This document shows, one piece after another, positions 55,368 through 64,000 of a stretch of DNA of 64,000 bases (position 1 is the stretch's first letter; the number at the start of each line of letters is the position of its first letter). The DNA comes from Guyparkeria sp016278265 (lineage in GTDB: Bacteria; Pseudomonadota; Gammaproteobacteria; Halothiobacillales; Halothiobacillaceae), in assembly GCF_044582145.1 (NCBI RefSeq), contig NZ_JBDODO010000002.1, one strand, 5' to 3'. The translations under genes and the position numbers were made by a program. The notes beneath the pieces were generated by a model. The model was not told the DNA's origin. It saw only the letters and a list, made by a program, of their open reading frames with translations, and ran no database searches.

Positions 55368-56714
55368 ATGGCAACCGACCACCCCATCCAGATCCTCACC
55401 CCCCGCTGGCTGATCCCCGTCGCCCCACGCGACGAGGTGCTCGAAGATCACGCGGTGTGGGTTCGCGACGGCCGCATCGAGGCCATCCTGACCCGCAAGC
55501 AGGCCCGCGAACGCCAGCAGGCGACCAGCGAGTCGACCGAATGGGTCGACCTGCCCACCCACGCCCTGATACCGGGGCTGGTCAACGGCCACACCCACGC
55601 CGCGATGAGCCTGATGCGCGGGCTGGCCGACGACCTGCCGCTAATGACCTGGCTCGAGGAACACATCTGGCCGGTCGAGGGACAGATGTTGAGTCACGAT
55701 TTTGTTTATGACGGCTCGATGCTGGCAGCCGTCGAGATGATCCGCGGTGGCACGACGACGCTCTCGGACATGTATTTCTTCCCCGAGGCAGCGATCGAGG
55801 CCGTGCAGGCCGCCGGACTGCGCGGCATATTCGGCATCGTGGTGATCGATGCGCCCAATCGCTGGTCGGCCAACGCCGAGGAGGCGCTGGCCAAAGGCGT
55901 CGATCTGGTCAACGACTGGCGCCATCATCCGCGCATCGAGTTCACGCTCGCCCCGCACGCGCCCTACACCGTCGGCGACGCCGCGCTCGAGCGGGTGCGC
56001 ACCATCAGCGACCAGCTGGACTTGGCCGTCCACATGCATGTCCACGAGACCGCCCACGAGGTCGAGTCGGCCCTCGCCGCCACCGGCGAGCGACCACTGG
56101 CGCGGCTCGACCGCCTGGGCCTGCTCAACGAGCGCCTGGTCGCCGTGCACATGACCCAGCTGACCGACGCGGAGATCGCCCGGCTGGCCGTCACCGGCAC
56201 CCATGTGCTGCACTCGCCGCAATCGAACCTCAAGCTCGCCTCGGGCTTTTGCCCGGTGGCCAAGTTGCTGGAGGCCGGCGTCAATGTCGGGCTGGGCACC
56301 GACGGCGCGGCGAGCAACAACGATCTCGACATGTTCGACGAAATGCGCACCGCCGCGCTGATCGCGAAACCCGTGGCTGGCGATGCCGCGGCGGTCAGCG
56401 CCCACCAGGCCCTGCACATGGCGACCCTGGGCGGCGCGCGTGCCTTCGGACTGGACGAGCGCATCGGCTCGATCGAACCGGGCAAGCAAGCCGACCTGGT
56501 GGCCGTCAACCTGGACGTCCCGGAAACCCAGCCGGTCTACGATGCCGTCTCGACGCTGGTTTACAGCGCCTCCCGACGCCAGGTCAGCGATGTCTGGGTC
56601 GATGGCCGCGCACTACTGCGCAGCGGGCGGTTGCGCGGACTGGACTGCGGGGCCATCATCGATCGAGCCAACCGCTGGCGCGAGCCGATCCTGCGGGCCA
56701 AACCGCAAACGTGA
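55368..56714 (+). CDS. mtaD: TRZ/ATZ-family amidohydrolase (5'-methylthioadenosine / S-adenosylhomocysteine deaminase-like)
   Basis: This 448-residue metal-dependent deaminase has the HTH metal motif in NGHTHAAMSLMRG near residue 65-77, HVHET near 225, and the metal Asp in GTDGAASNNDLDMFDE near 305-320. These fit MtaD-type deaminases that act on methylthioadenosine, adenosylhomocysteine or related purine nucleosides. It precedes ubiG as in several gammaproteobacteria. The MITE-like element lies only 60 bases upstream, within the probable promoter region. Confidence 0.88.
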   Translation: MATDHPIQILTPRWLIPVAPRDEVLEDHAVWVRDGRIEAILTRKQARERQQATSESTEWVDLPTHALIPGLVNGHTHAAMSLMRGLADDLPLMTWLEEHIWPVEGQMLSHDFVYDGSMLAAVEMIRGGTTTLSDMYFFPEAAIEAVQAAGLRGIFGIVVIDAPNRWSANAEEALAKGVDLVNDWRHHPRIEFTLAPHAPYTVGDAALERVRTISDQLDLAVHMHVHETAHEVESALAATGERPLARLDRLGLLNERLVAVHMTQLTDAEIARLAVTGTHVLHSPQSNLKLASGFCPVAKLLEAGVNVGLGTDGAASNNDLDMFDEMRTAALIAKPVAGDAAAVSAHQALHMATLGGARAFGLDERIGSIEPGKQADLVAVNLDVPETQPVYDAVSTLVYSASRRQVSDVWVDGRALLRSGRLRGLDCGAIIDRANRWREPILRAKPQT

Positions 56715-56763
56715 TCGCTCGCCGCCTCCCCCTTCAATCGCCTGCAATCGCCGGGACACCGCG

Positions 56764-57492
56764 ATGACTTCGACCACCGACACCGTTGACCGCTCATCCA
56801 GCGCCTCGCCCGACGAACTGGCGCATTTCAACCGTCTCGCCCAGCAATGGTGGGACAGCGACGGCCCGTTCGCCTCGCTACACGCGATCAACCCGTTGCG
56901 CATGGCCTTTGTCGAGCGCTACAGCGACGCCGGCGACAGCCGCGTGCTGGACGTGGGATGCGGCGGCGGCATCCTCGCCGAGGCACTGGCCCGCAGCGGG
57001 GCAACGGTCACCGCGCTGGATCTCGCCGAGGACGTCATCGCGGTGGCCCGCGACCATGCCCCGGACTATCTGGATATCGACTACCAGGTCGCCGACATCA
57101 CGCGCTTTGCCCCCCAAAATGCCGGGGCGTTCGACGTGGTCACCTGCATGGAGATGCTCGAACACGTCGAGGATCCCGCGCGCATCATCGCTGCACTTGC
57201 CGAAGCGGTACGCCCCGGCGGGCACGTGTTCCTCTCGACGCTCAACCGCAACGCCAAGTCCTGGCTGCTCGGCATCGTCGCGGCCGAATACCTGCTCGAC
57301 ATGGTGCCGCGCGGTACGCACGACCATCGCCAGTTCATTCGTCCAGGTGAGCTCGCGCGGATGGGCCGGGCGGCCGGCCTCAAGCCGATCGCCTCGACCG
57401 GCATCGTCTACAACCCCATCACCCGCGAGTTCTCGCTCAACGACCGCGATCTCGACGTCAATTATCTAATGGCCTTCCAGAAGGACTCCTGA
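56764..57492 (+). CDS. ubiG: Ubiquinone biosynthesis O-methyltransferase
   Basis: This 242-residue SAM-dependent enzyme carries out both O-methylations of ubiquinone synthesis. It has FNRLAQQWWDSDGPFASLHAINPLRM at the N-terminus, the SAM-binding VLDVGCGGGILAEALARSGA near residue 62-81, and CMEMLEHVEDP near 130-140. The start is ATG 56764; the in-frame extension upstream overlaps the amidohydrolase and is spurious. It overlaps the next gene by one base. Confidence 0.95.
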   Translation: MTSTTDTVDRSSSASPDELAHFNRLAQQWWDSDGPFASLHAINPLRMAFVERYSDAGDSRVLDVGCGGGILAEALARSGATVTALDLAEDVIAVARDHAPDYLDIDYQVADITRFAPQNAGAFDVVTCMEMLEHVEDPARIIAALAEAVRPGGHVFLSTLNRNAKSWLLGIVAAEYLLDMVPRGTHDHRQFIRPGELARMGRAAGLKPIASTGIVYNPITREFSLNDRDLDVNYLMAFQKDS

Positions 57493-58190
57493 TGCTTTCC
57501 GCCCCGCAAGCGATCCTGTTCGATCTAGACGGCACGCTGCTCGATACCGCCCCCGACATGGCCGCTGCGCTCAACCGCGTGCGTGCCGAACAGGGGCTCG
57601 AGCCGATGGCGTTCGACGAGATTCGACCGCACGTCTCCAACGGTGCACGCGGGCTGCTGGGGATCGGGCTGGGCATCACCCCGGACCACGAGACCTACGA
57701 CCAGCTGCGTGAACGTTTCCTGGCGCTCTACGCCGAGGACCTGGCCGTGCATACCTGCCTGTTCCCGGGGCTCGACGCGCTGGTCGACTCGCTCGAGCAA
57801 CGCGCCCTGCCTTGGGGCGTGGTAACCAACAAGCCCGGCGAGTTGACGCGACGGCTACTCGAGGCACTGGAAATCACGCCGGCGGTGGTGGTTTGCGGTG
57901 ACGATCTAAAGCGCGCCAAGCCCCACCCGGACCCGCTGCTGTTCGCCGCCGGCAAGCTGCGCCTGCCGCCGGCCGCAATCTGGTACATCGGTGACCATGA
58001 GCGCGACATCATCGCTGGCAATGCCGCCCACATGCCTACCGTCGCCGGACGCTGGGGCTACCTCGACGGCGAGCGCCCCATCGAGACCTGGGGGGCCACG
58101 GTGGTGATCGATCGGCCCGAGGACATCGCCGACCTGCTGACTCAGTCGGCAGAAAATGCAACAAGCCCTGACGCGGTGGACGTGAAATGA
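57492..58190 (+). CDS. HAD-family phosphatase (MupP / phosphoglycolate phosphatase-like)
   Basis: This 232-residue haloacid-dehalogenase-type phosphatase has nucleophile motif DLDGTLLDT (residues about 10-18), TNKPGELTRRLL near 115, a conserved Lys in KRAKPHPDPLL near 140 and GDHERDI near 165. Position directly after ubiG matches mupP (N-acetylmuramate-6-phosphate phosphatase) of Pseudomonas; Gph is the other option and would suit an autotroph with RuBisCO oxygenase activity. The two cannot be separated by eye. Confidence 0.87.
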   Translation: MLSAPQAILFDLDGTLLDTAPDMAAALNRVRAEQGLEPMAFDEIRPHVSNGARGLLGIGLGITPDHETYDQLRERFLALYAEDLAVHTCLFPGLDALVDSLEQRALPWGVVTNKPGELTRRLLEALEITPAVVVCGDDLKRAKPHPDPLLFAAGKLRLPPAAIWYIGDHERDIIAGNAAHMPTVAGRWGYLDGERPIETWGATVVIDRPEDIADLLTQSAENATSPDAVDVK

Positions 58191-58768
58191 TCCCGCGAGT
58201 CGCCTCCCTGCTCGGCTGGCCCGTGGACGCCCGGCTGCGCAATGCCCCGCTGGCACCCGCCAGCACGCCGGAAAACATGGGTGAACTGGTCACCTTCTAC
58301 CGCGAACGCCTGGCCGCCTTTCGCCCACCGTGGTTCAAGCGCCTCTCCTCCGCCGACCAGTCCCGTGTCGACGGGCTGATCACCGCCGTGCTCCTGGTCG
58401 ACGGCTGGCTGGACGCGGCGGCCGACCGCCAGGCCGGGCACGCCTTGCGTTTGCCGGCCGACGAACTGGCACAACTGGGGGTGACCGAGGCCCACTGGAA
58501 TGAAAAGCGGGTCGACTTCGCCTTCCGGCGCTTCAATGAACGCTTCGCCGGACGCATCCGCGGCGTCCTGCAGGGTGCGGCACCGCTGGGGCGCCCGTGG
58601 CTGCGTGGCTGGCGTTACCGGCTGACAATCGTGCGGGTCGAGCAGATCCTGCGCGAACGGCAGGTCGACCCGTCTCTCTGGTTCGAGACCGAGGCCAGCC
58701 GCTCGCCCGTGGCTCAGGCGATGGCGTCGGCTCGCATCGCGTGGCGAGTGTTCACCGGCCGCGGCTGA
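58187..58768 (+). CDS. Short protein resembling the C-terminal half of squalene/phytoene synthases
   Basis: This 193-residue protein has VDGWLDAAADRQAGHALRLPADELAQLGVTE and ERFAGRIRGVLQGAAPLGRPWLRGWRYRLTIVRVEQIL, which look like the later part of squalene/phytoene-synthase-family proteins. The first Asp-rich catalytic motif is missing, so enzyme activity is doubtful. It overlaps the HAD gene by four bases (ATGA). A longer relative lies 1.3 kb further on. Assignment is tentative. Confidence 0.5.
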   Translation: MIPRVASLLGWPVDARLRNAPLAPASTPENMGELVTFYRERLAAFRPPWFKRLSSADQSRVDGLITAVLLVDGWLDAAADRQAGHALRLPADELAQLGVTEAHWNEKRVDFAFRRFNERFAGRIRGVLQGAAPLGRPWLRGWRYRLTIVRVEQILRERQVDPSLWFETEASRSPVAQAMASARIAWRVFTGRG

Positions 58769-58786
58769 ACCAGCCGCAGTCAGGGG

Positions 58787-59968
58787 TCAAAGACGGAAGC
58801 GCGCTACCTGGCTGGCCAGGCGATCCGCCTCGCGATTGACCGAGTCAACCGCCGCGTTGGCCGTCTGCATGGTTTCGCCGTTGCGTTCGACCACCTCGAT
58901 CAGTGAGTTGAGATCCGCGGTCAGTTGCTCGATCGCCGTCTGGTGGCGCTGGCCGTGGCTGGCCGCCTCCTCGGTGAGCTTGACCGTGTCCGCCACCGAT
59001 TCGAGCATCCCGGACAGTCCCCCGGAAGCGGTTTGCAACGACCGCTCGGCATCGGCGGAGTAGCGGCTGGCCTCCTGCATCTTCTCGTCGGCAGCGGTCA
59101 CGTCACGCCCCAGAGTTTCCATCACCAGACCGATCTCTTGGGCGGCCTCGCCACTGCGCCCGGCGAGCTTGCGCACCTCATCGGCGACCACCGCAAAACC
59201 ACGACCGTGTTCACCGGCACGCGCCGACTCGATTGCGGCATTCAATGCCAGCAGGTTGGTCTGCTGGGCGACCGCATCGATGGTCGCGGTCATCCCGCTG
59301 ATCCGATCGCGCGCCGCCACCAGCGAGGTGATCAGCCCGGCGGTTTCCTTGACGCGCTCCTGTGACCGGGTAATCGAGTCCACGCTATCGCCGACCTGGG
59401 CACGGGTCTGCTCGGCTCGCAACTGCAATTCGCCGGCCTGGTGTCCGGCCTCGTGGATTGCATCAACCAACCGCCCGCCGCCGTCGGCCACCTCATGGGC
59501 CTCGCCGAGGGTGCGCTCGCGCTGCGCCTGGACCCGGCCCTGTGCCGACATCACGCTCGCGACGCTCTCGTCGAGACTGCCGGCGGCGGCGGACAGCGAA
59601 TCGCTGCTGCGATTGAGATCTCCCATCTGCGCATGCAACTGGTCGATCATGCCGTTGACGCTGGTCACGATCTCGCCGAGCGAGTCGTGGCTCACGATCT
59701 GGCATTTCTCGGTGAGATTGCCGTCACGCACGGCACCGGCCAGGCGCGCCAGGGCGCCCATCCGCCGCAGCAGGATCAGGTGCGCGAGCCCGTAGTTGAC
59801 GAACCCCACGGTCAGGCCCGCCCCGAGGCAGCCGACCACGAACCAGCCCAGCATGCCCTGGCGAAATTCAACGAAGAACGACGCGAACACCGGGAAGATC
59901 GCTCCCATGACGACGCCCATGCCGACAAAGGACCATTTCAGGCGACGCAGGATGCTGGGTTGGCTCAT
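58787..59968 (-). CDS. Methyl-accepting chemotaxis protein
   Basis: This 393-residue chemoreceptor has two closely spaced membrane helices (about 15-35 and 42-65) with almost no periplasmic loop, a HAMP-like linker, and the signalling hairpin tip AVAQQTNLLALNAAIESARAGEHGRGFAVVADEVRKLA near residue 240-278. Lacking an external sensor domain, it probably reads a cytoplasmic or membrane energy signal. The start is ATG 59968; codons further upstream are not supported. It sits on the opposite strand between two squalene/phytoene-synthase-like genes. Confidence 0.92.
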   Translation of the reverse strand: MSQPSILRRLKWSFVGMGVVMGAIFPVFASFFVEFRQGMLGWFVVGCLGAGLTVGFVNYGLAHLILLRRMGALARLAGAVRDGNLTEKCQIVSHDSLGEIVTSVNGMIDQLHAQMGDLNRSSDSLSAAAGSLDESVASVMSAQGRVQAQRERTLGEAHEVADGGGRLVDAIHEAGHQAGELQLRAEQTRAQVGDSVDSITRSQERVKETAGLITSLVAARDRISGMTATIDAVAQQTNLLALNAAIESARAGEHGRGFAVVADEVRKLAGRSGEAAQEIGLVMETLGRDVTAADEKMQEASRYSADAERSLQTASGGLSGMLESVADTVKLTEEAASHGQRHQTAIEQLTADLNSLIEVVERNGETMQTANAAVDSVNREADRLASQVARFRL

Positions 59969-60109
59969 GGTGGATGGCACCTTGCTCGAGATTGATGGCG
60001 GGAAAGAATAGACGCTGACACGTGTATCGGTCGGACGAACCATTTCTTGAGGGTCGACGGGAACCCGATCCCCGGCTGGAGGCGCAAGGGAACTGGTAGA
60101 ATCCGACCC

Positions 60110-60985
60110 ATGAATGACGAATCCTCCCGCCCGTCGGTCGAGCCCCATCTGGCGGCCGCCGAATGCGAGCGCCTCGCCCGCCCGGTGGGCAGCGCCTTCC
60201 GGCTGGCCAGCCTCAAACTGCCACCTGCTCGGCAGCGGGCGGTCACGGCCCTGCGCGCGCTGGATGTCTCGCTGGCCGAGATCCCGGAAACCGTCAGCGA
60301 GCCGCAGGTAGCCATGGCCAAGCTCGACTGGTGGCGCGAGGCACTACTCGGCATGACCAAGGGGCGAGCCGAGCATCCGGTGATCCAGTCCCTCGCCGCG
60401 GGGCTCGACGAGATCGGCCTGGGCGAGGAAGCGCGGCGCCAGGACTCACCGCTGATCGCCCGACTGGAAGAGCGGCTGGGTGCGGCGCGCATCGAGCTCG
60501 AATACGAGGGCTTTGCCGCCGAGGCGGATCTGGAGGCCTTTCTCGACGCGCGCTACGCCAGCCTGTTCGCCCTGTACGGTCGCCTGCTCGACCTGACCGA
60601 CGAGCAGATCGAGGCCGCGGCCCAGTTAGGGCGATGGCATGGGCGCCTCGACCGCGCCCGGCTGCTGGGGCGCCACGCGCGCATCGGGCGGGTCTACCTG
60701 CCGCAGGCCACCCTCAATCGCTTCGGGCTGGACGAGGCCGACCTGTACCGCGAACCGGCACCAGCCGATCGCCAAGCCCTGTTCCGCGACGAGCTCGACA
60801 CCATTCACGCAGGCTTGAGCGACTGGCAGGCGAGCGGCCGCCCGCCGCGCCTGTTCCGCATCTTGCGCGCCATCGACCGCGAGCATCTGCGGCTAATGCA
60901 GGAGGCGCCCGCGGAACTCACCGGAGGCCGCGTTGAAATCAGTCCCGTGCGCCAATGGTGGCTTGCTTGGCGCGCCTCCTGGTAA
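60110..60985 (+). CDS. Squalene/phytoene synthase family protein
   Basis: This 291-residue mostly helical protein has the layout of bacterial squalene/phytoene synthases: FRLASLKLPPARQRAVTALRALDVSLAEIPE, AKLDWWREAL, then LGRWHGRLDRARLLGRHARIGRVYLPQATLNRFGL near residue 170-205. The canonical DxxxD motifs are weakened, so it may be a non-enzymatic relative, similar to the complex I assembly factor NDUFAF6 branch. The ATG at 60110 is chosen because the upstream frame extends into the promoter region. Confidence 0.65.
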   Translation: MNDESSRPSVEPHLAAAECERLARPVGSAFRLASLKLPPARQRAVTALRALDVSLAEIPETVSEPQVAMAKLDWWREALLGMTKGRAEHPVIQSLAAGLDEIGLGEEARRQDSPLIARLEERLGAARIELEYEGFAAEADLEAFLDARYASLFALYGRLLDLTDEQIEAAAQLGRWHGRLDRARLLGRHARIGRVYLPQATLNRFGLDEADLYREPAPADRQALFRDELDTIHAGLSDWQASGRPPRLFRILRAIDREHLRLMQEAPAELTGGRVEISPVRQWWLAWRASW

Positions 60986-61043
60986 CCCGAACCATCGACC
61001 CTCGAGCCCGACTATCACGGGCTCACACTCCCGAGACATCCCG

Positions 61044-61823
61044 ATGACCGACTCCCTCTCCCCCAACACGGCCGCCGATTCGTCGACAGACACCTCGTTC
61101 GCCGGCCAGGTCGTGCTGATCAATGGCGCGACCGGTGCGCTGGGCACCGCCACCGCCCAGACGCTGGCCGCCCGCGGCGCGACGGTGATCCTGCTGGGCC
61201 GCAAGCTCGATCAGCTCGACCGGCTGGCCGATGACATCAACCAGCGAGTGCTGCCCGAGGTGCCCGCCGAGGCCCGCGGCGAGCCACCCGTCATCCAGCC
61301 GGTGGATTTCTCGGGCGCCGCGCCAGAGGACTACGCCACCCTCGTCGAGGGCATCGAGCAGGCCTTCGGCCGCCTGGACATGCTGGTCCATGCCATGGGC
61401 ACCGCCGGTGAACTCGCCCCGCTCGCCCAGGCCGACCTGATGAAGTTCCAGGAAAGCCTGCACGTCAACCTGACCGCGCCATTTGCCCTGACCCGCAGTG
61501 CGTGGCCACTGCTGGAGCAATCGGAGCGGCCGCGGGTGCTGTTCTTCACCGACCGCGGCACCGAGGCCTACGGCAGCGCCCACGACATTGCGCACGCCGG
61601 GGTCGAACGGATGATCCGGCAATGGGCGGCGGAAACGCCGAAGGTGTGGATCACCGGCTTTGATCCCGGCGCGGTCAACAGTCGCCTTCGCCATGCGCGC
61701 TTCCCCGGCGAACGCCCAGACGATCGCCAACCACCGTGCGCCGTGATGCCGGCACTCCTCGATTGGCTGGAAAAGGGCGAGTCGGGCGCGATCAGTCGGC
61801 ACGAGGCGAACGCCCCCGCGTGA
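61044..61823 (+). CDS. Short-chain dehydrogenase/reductase (YciK-like) with altered active site
   Basis: This 259-residue Rossmann-fold protein has the nucleotide motif INGATGALGTATAQTLAARGA near residue 27-47 and an NLTAP segment. The usual catalytic Y-x3-K is replaced: EAYGSAHD keeps the Tyr but has His where Lys is expected, and the Ser position reads FFTDRG. The ubiG-HAD-SDR neighbourhood is that of Pseudomonas yciK-type genes. The start is ATG 61044. Confidence 0.8.
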   Translation: MTDSLSPNTAADSSTDTSFAGQVVLINGATGALGTATAQTLAARGATVILLGRKLDQLDRLADDINQRVLPEVPAEARGEPPVIQPVDFSGAAPEDYATLVEGIEQAFGRLDMLVHAMGTAGELAPLAQADLMKFQESLHVNLTAPFALTRSAWPLLEQSERPRVLFFTDRGTEAYGSAHDIAHAGVERMIRQWAAETPKVWITGFDPGAVNSRLRHARFPGERPDDRQPPCAVMPALLDWLEKGESGAISRHEANAPA

Positions 61824-63005
61824 TCAACCGCCCAGACGAAGCCGCATGACGCGAAAGCGCTCGCCCATCTCGGTGGGCATGACCAACTCGCGGAATTCCT
61901 GCGCCAGGCGGGCCTGATCGGTCAGCGAATCACGTGCCTGCAATTCGCGCTCGACCAGTGTCGGCACGTCGGTGCCCAGCAGCCACTGGGCCTGGCTGCG
62001 CTCGCCGTCGATGGCGAAACCGGCCTCGCGCGCGGCCTGTTCGACGGCCTGAAAGTCCACCCAGGCGGTGATGTCTTGCAACCCCGGATACACGAAGGGG
62101 TCTTCGTGGGCCAGGTGCCGGTAATGACACTTGAGCGTGCCCTCGGTCCGGTCACCCCGGTAGATGTCGGCGGTGTGGCCACCGTAGTCGAACAGGTAGA
62201 CCCAGGTTTCCCCGCCGACCCCGAGCGCCGCGCTCATCTCGCCCAACCAGACGGCGAGATCGGGATTGTATTCCGCGAGCACCGTTTCGCGCGGGGTGAC
62301 GATGGGCTGCTCGACACGCGCGCTGATCGCCTCGACCGCCGCCTGCAACGGTGCGTCGGCCGGCTGGTGGTTCCAGACGAACCGCTGGCCGTCGAAGCCC
62401 ACCATCAGGCGTTCGGCCGTCTCCGGCTGGCCCGGCCACCAGCGGAATCGCTCCACCGGCATGGCGTCGAGCACCTCGTTGGCGACCACGATGCCGCCCG
62501 ACCAATCGAGTTGCGACCAGGCATCGATCCAGCGCACGCGCTCGACCAGTGCGGGGGGCAGCGATTCGCGCAGGTTCTGTGCCTGGCGGGCGGCGAGTGC
62601 CGGCGAGATCTCGAGGATGGTGTAACGCTCGGGCAACGCGTCGTCCGAGGCCAGCCGTTCGAGGAGATCGATGGCCAATCGCCCGGAGCCGGCGCCAATC
62701 TCGAGGATCTCGCCGCCCAGGTCGGCCGCCTGCGCCTGGTGCCACTCGTAGGCCAGCCCGGCCGTGAAGAACCGCGAGCGCTCCGGGGCGGTGATGAAAT
62801 CGCCGTCCGCACCGAAGGCGACCTGGCCGCTGCCGTAATAACCCAGCGTGGGGTGATACAGGACGGTGGCCATGTAATCGGCAAACGTTAGGGGGCCGTC
62901 GTGCATCCGCTCGACAAGCTGCTCGATCAGCTCGAGGCTCTTGGCCTGATCCGCCGCGCTGGGTGTCGGCAGCTCGAATCCTTCCTGGCGTGAACCGGGG
63001 TTCAT
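61824..63005 (-). CDS. SAM-dependent methyltransferase, MidA/NDUFAF7 (DUF185) family
   Basis: This 393-residue protein has GPLTFADYMATVLYHPTLGYYGSG near residue 36-59, FITAPERSRFF, and the SAM motif LEIGAGSGRLAIDLLERL near 100-117, then VVANEVLDAMPVERF near 172-186, all typical of COG1565. The mitochondrial relative methylates an Arg of a complex I subunit; the bacterial substrate is not established. It overlaps folB by four bases (ATGA). Confidence 0.9.
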   Translation of the reverse strand: MNPGSRQEGFELPTPSAADQAKSLELIEQLVERMHDGPLTFADYMATVLYHPTLGYYGSGQVAFGADGDFITAPERSRFFTAGLAYEWHQAQAADLGGEILEIGAGSGRLAIDLLERLASDDALPERYTILEISPALAARQAQNLRESLPPALVERVRWIDAWSQLDWSGGIVVANEVLDAMPVERFRWWPGQPETAERLMVGFDGQRFVWNHQPADAPLQAAVEAISARVEQPIVTPRETVLAEYNPDLAVWLGEMSAALGVGGETWVYLFDYGGHTADIYRGDRTEGTLKCHYRHLAHEDPFVYPGLQDITAWVDFQAVEQAAREAGFAIDGERSQAQWLLGTDVPTLVERELQARDSLTDQARLAQEFRELVMPTEMGERFRVMRLRLGG

Positions 63006-63448
63006 GCGCCCTCCCCGGCCGCCGCATTCCGGGCAGTGTGGCTGGCCGCCTCGCGGGTGATCTCCACCCCTACGCCCGCCGCCTCGGCCAGCGCATGGGG
63101 CTTGATCGCGCGCAACGTGACCCGGCGGACGGGGAATTCGTCCAACAAGGCCTGACAGCAGCGCTCGGCCAGTGTTTCGACCAGCTGGAAGCGGCCCTCG
63201 CGGGCGATTTCGATCACACGACGCGAGACGGCGGCGTAATCGACCGTCTGGTCAATGTGCTCGCTGACCACGGCCTGCCGGAAGGAGTCGACCTCGAGCA
63301 CCAGGTCGACCCGCAGCGGCTGCGGGGTTTCCCGCTCGCCGGGCAGGATGCCGATGATGGTCTCGAACTCGAGCCCCTGCACCAGGATCCGGTCGGTGGA
63401 CAACGTGGTGGGCAGGGGCGGGGCAAGCGGTTGGTCGGCGTCCGTCAC
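63002..63448 (-). CDS. folB: Dihydroneopterin aldolase
   Basis: This 148-residue enzyme of folate synthesis contains ILVQGLEFETIIGILPGERETPQPLRVDLVLEVD near residue 20-53 with the conserved Glu, DYAAVSRRVIEIAREGRFQLVETLAERC near 70-97, and KPHAL near 115. It is about 25 residues longer than the usual 120 because of N- and C-terminal tails. Translation is coupled to the downstream midA-like gene. Confidence 0.93.
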   Translation of the reverse strand: MTDADQPLAPPLPTTLSTDRILVQGLEFETIIGILPGERETPQPLRVDLVLEVDSFRQAVVSEHIDQTVDYAAVSRRVIEIAREGRFQLVETLAERCCQALLDEFPVRRVTLRAIKPHALAEAAGVGVEITREAASHTARNAAAGEGA

Positions 63449-63548
63449 GGCGTCGGCTCTCGGGTGTGGATGGATGACCCGGACGCGTGCCGGGCGGCGA
63501 CAATGGTAGCCCGGATATGCGCCCGTTTGCAGCGCGGAGAACCGACCG

Positions 63549-64000
63549 TCAGAACTGCGCGAAATCGAACTCGAGGCTTTCCTGTGGTGCCTGGATAAAG
63601 TCGCCTTGCACGAAATCCACGCCCATCGGCCAGAGGATCTGCAGGCTGGCCGCGTTCTCGACGTTGGGCACGATTACCGCCATGCCCTCCTGCTTGGCGT
63701 GCTGCACCACCTCGCCGACCCGCTCCTGGTTGGCGCTCTCCTGGGCGAAATTCTCCAGCAACGGCCGGGAGATCTTGATCGTCGACACCGGCAGATGGTC
63801 CAGGATGCGAAAGCCATCTTCACCGGAGCCGAGGCCATCCAGGATCAGCTCTCCACCCAGCGGACTCAGCGCCTCCTGCATGTCGGACAGGTGCCTCAGG
63901 GCGTGGCTGGCCTTGTCGACCGAGACCTGAATGGCGAGCAAGGTGTCCGGCAGGCGGGTCATCTGCAGCCGCTGGGTCAGCCACTTGGTGAACTCGGGAT
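63549..64000 (-). CDS. EAL-domain protein, C-terminal part (continues past the window)
   Basis: The frame stays open to base 64000, so only the last 150 residues are visible. GGELILDGLGSGEDGFRILDHLPVSTIKISRPLL and GVDFVQGDFIQAP are the last third of an EAL cyclic-di-GMP phosphodiesterase domain. The usual DDFGTGYSS block is changed to LDGLGSGEDG, so it may bind rather than cleave the nucleotide. The first visible ATG (63962) is internal, not the start. Confidence 0.75.
   Translation of the reverse strand, partial: PEFTKWLTQRLQMTRLPDTLLAIQVSVDKASHALRHLSDMQEALSPLGGELILDGLGSGEDGFRILDHLPVSTIKISRPLLENFAQESANQERVGEVVQHAKQEGMAVIVPNVENAASLQILWPMGVDFVQGDFIQAPQESLEFDFAQF

Overview
The window is about 65% G+C and reads as chromosome from an autotrophic, sulfur-oxidising gammaproteobacterium. 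The order cbbR | cbbL-cbbS-csoS2-csoSCA-csoS4A-csoS4B-csoS1C-csoS1A-csoS1B-(bacterioferritin-like)-acRAF-mcdA-mcdB-cbbO-dabB-orf-dabA-PII-like-cbbQ is the alpha-carboxysome layout I know from Halothiobacillus. The high G+C makes a high-GC relative such as Guyparkeria plausible; this taxonomic placement is inference from gene order and composition.

Layout. 0-1.2 kb: a histone-deacetylase-family gene. 1.5-6.7 kb: translation and nucleoid genes rpmI-rplT-pheS-pheT-ihfA-merR. 6.7-12.6 kb: an OlsB-like acyltransferase, a large DUF255 thioredoxin-domain protein, lgt-thyA-folA and a small membrane protein. 12.6-16.1 kb: an ECF sigma factor with an anti-sigma factor whose periplasmic part is DsrE-like, divergent from a secreted DsrE-like protein and a phosphate-type porin. 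Two identical ECF-type promoters face away from each other between them. 16.2-18.1 kb: a PAS/GGDEF gene broken by one extra base. 18.1-38.3 kb: the CO2-concentrating locus (regulator, Form IA RuBisCO, shell and scaffold proteins, carbonic anhydrase, RuBisCO assembly and activation factors, carboxysome-positioning ParA/McdB, and a DAB inorganic-carbon transporter with a PII-like protein). 38.3-40.3 kb: a lower-GC segment between two strong terminators, holding a secreted DUF2141 protein and a cupin. 40.4-45.4 kb: rhlE, DUF2058, DUF748, a patatin-like protein and a small Rho-N-like protein. 45.4-49.7 kb: a long gap, then a two-gene module of an ATP-grasp enzyme and an unrecognised protein with papain-like residue spacing. 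49.7-54.9 kb: rsmJ, argA, a cupin, argF and argD. 55.1-55.3 kb: a 169-bp near-palindromic MITE-like element. 55.4-64 kb: an amidohydrolase-ubiG-mupP/gph-SDR neighbourhood interrupted by two squalene/phytoene-synthase-like genes and a chemoreceptor, then midA-folB and the end of an EAL-domain gene.

How it fits together. DabA/DabB would load the cytosol with bicarbonate. CsoSCA inside the CsoS1/CsoS4 shell turns it into CO2 for CbbLS, and CsoS2 ties enzyme to shell. acRAF and CbbQO assemble and reactivate RuBisCO, and McdA/McdB space the carboxysomes. The sulfur-linked ECF/DsrE/porin unit just upstream is the least familiar part of the window. Two genes, the GGDEF gene and the bacterioferritin-like gene, each carry a single extra base and should be checked against raw reads.
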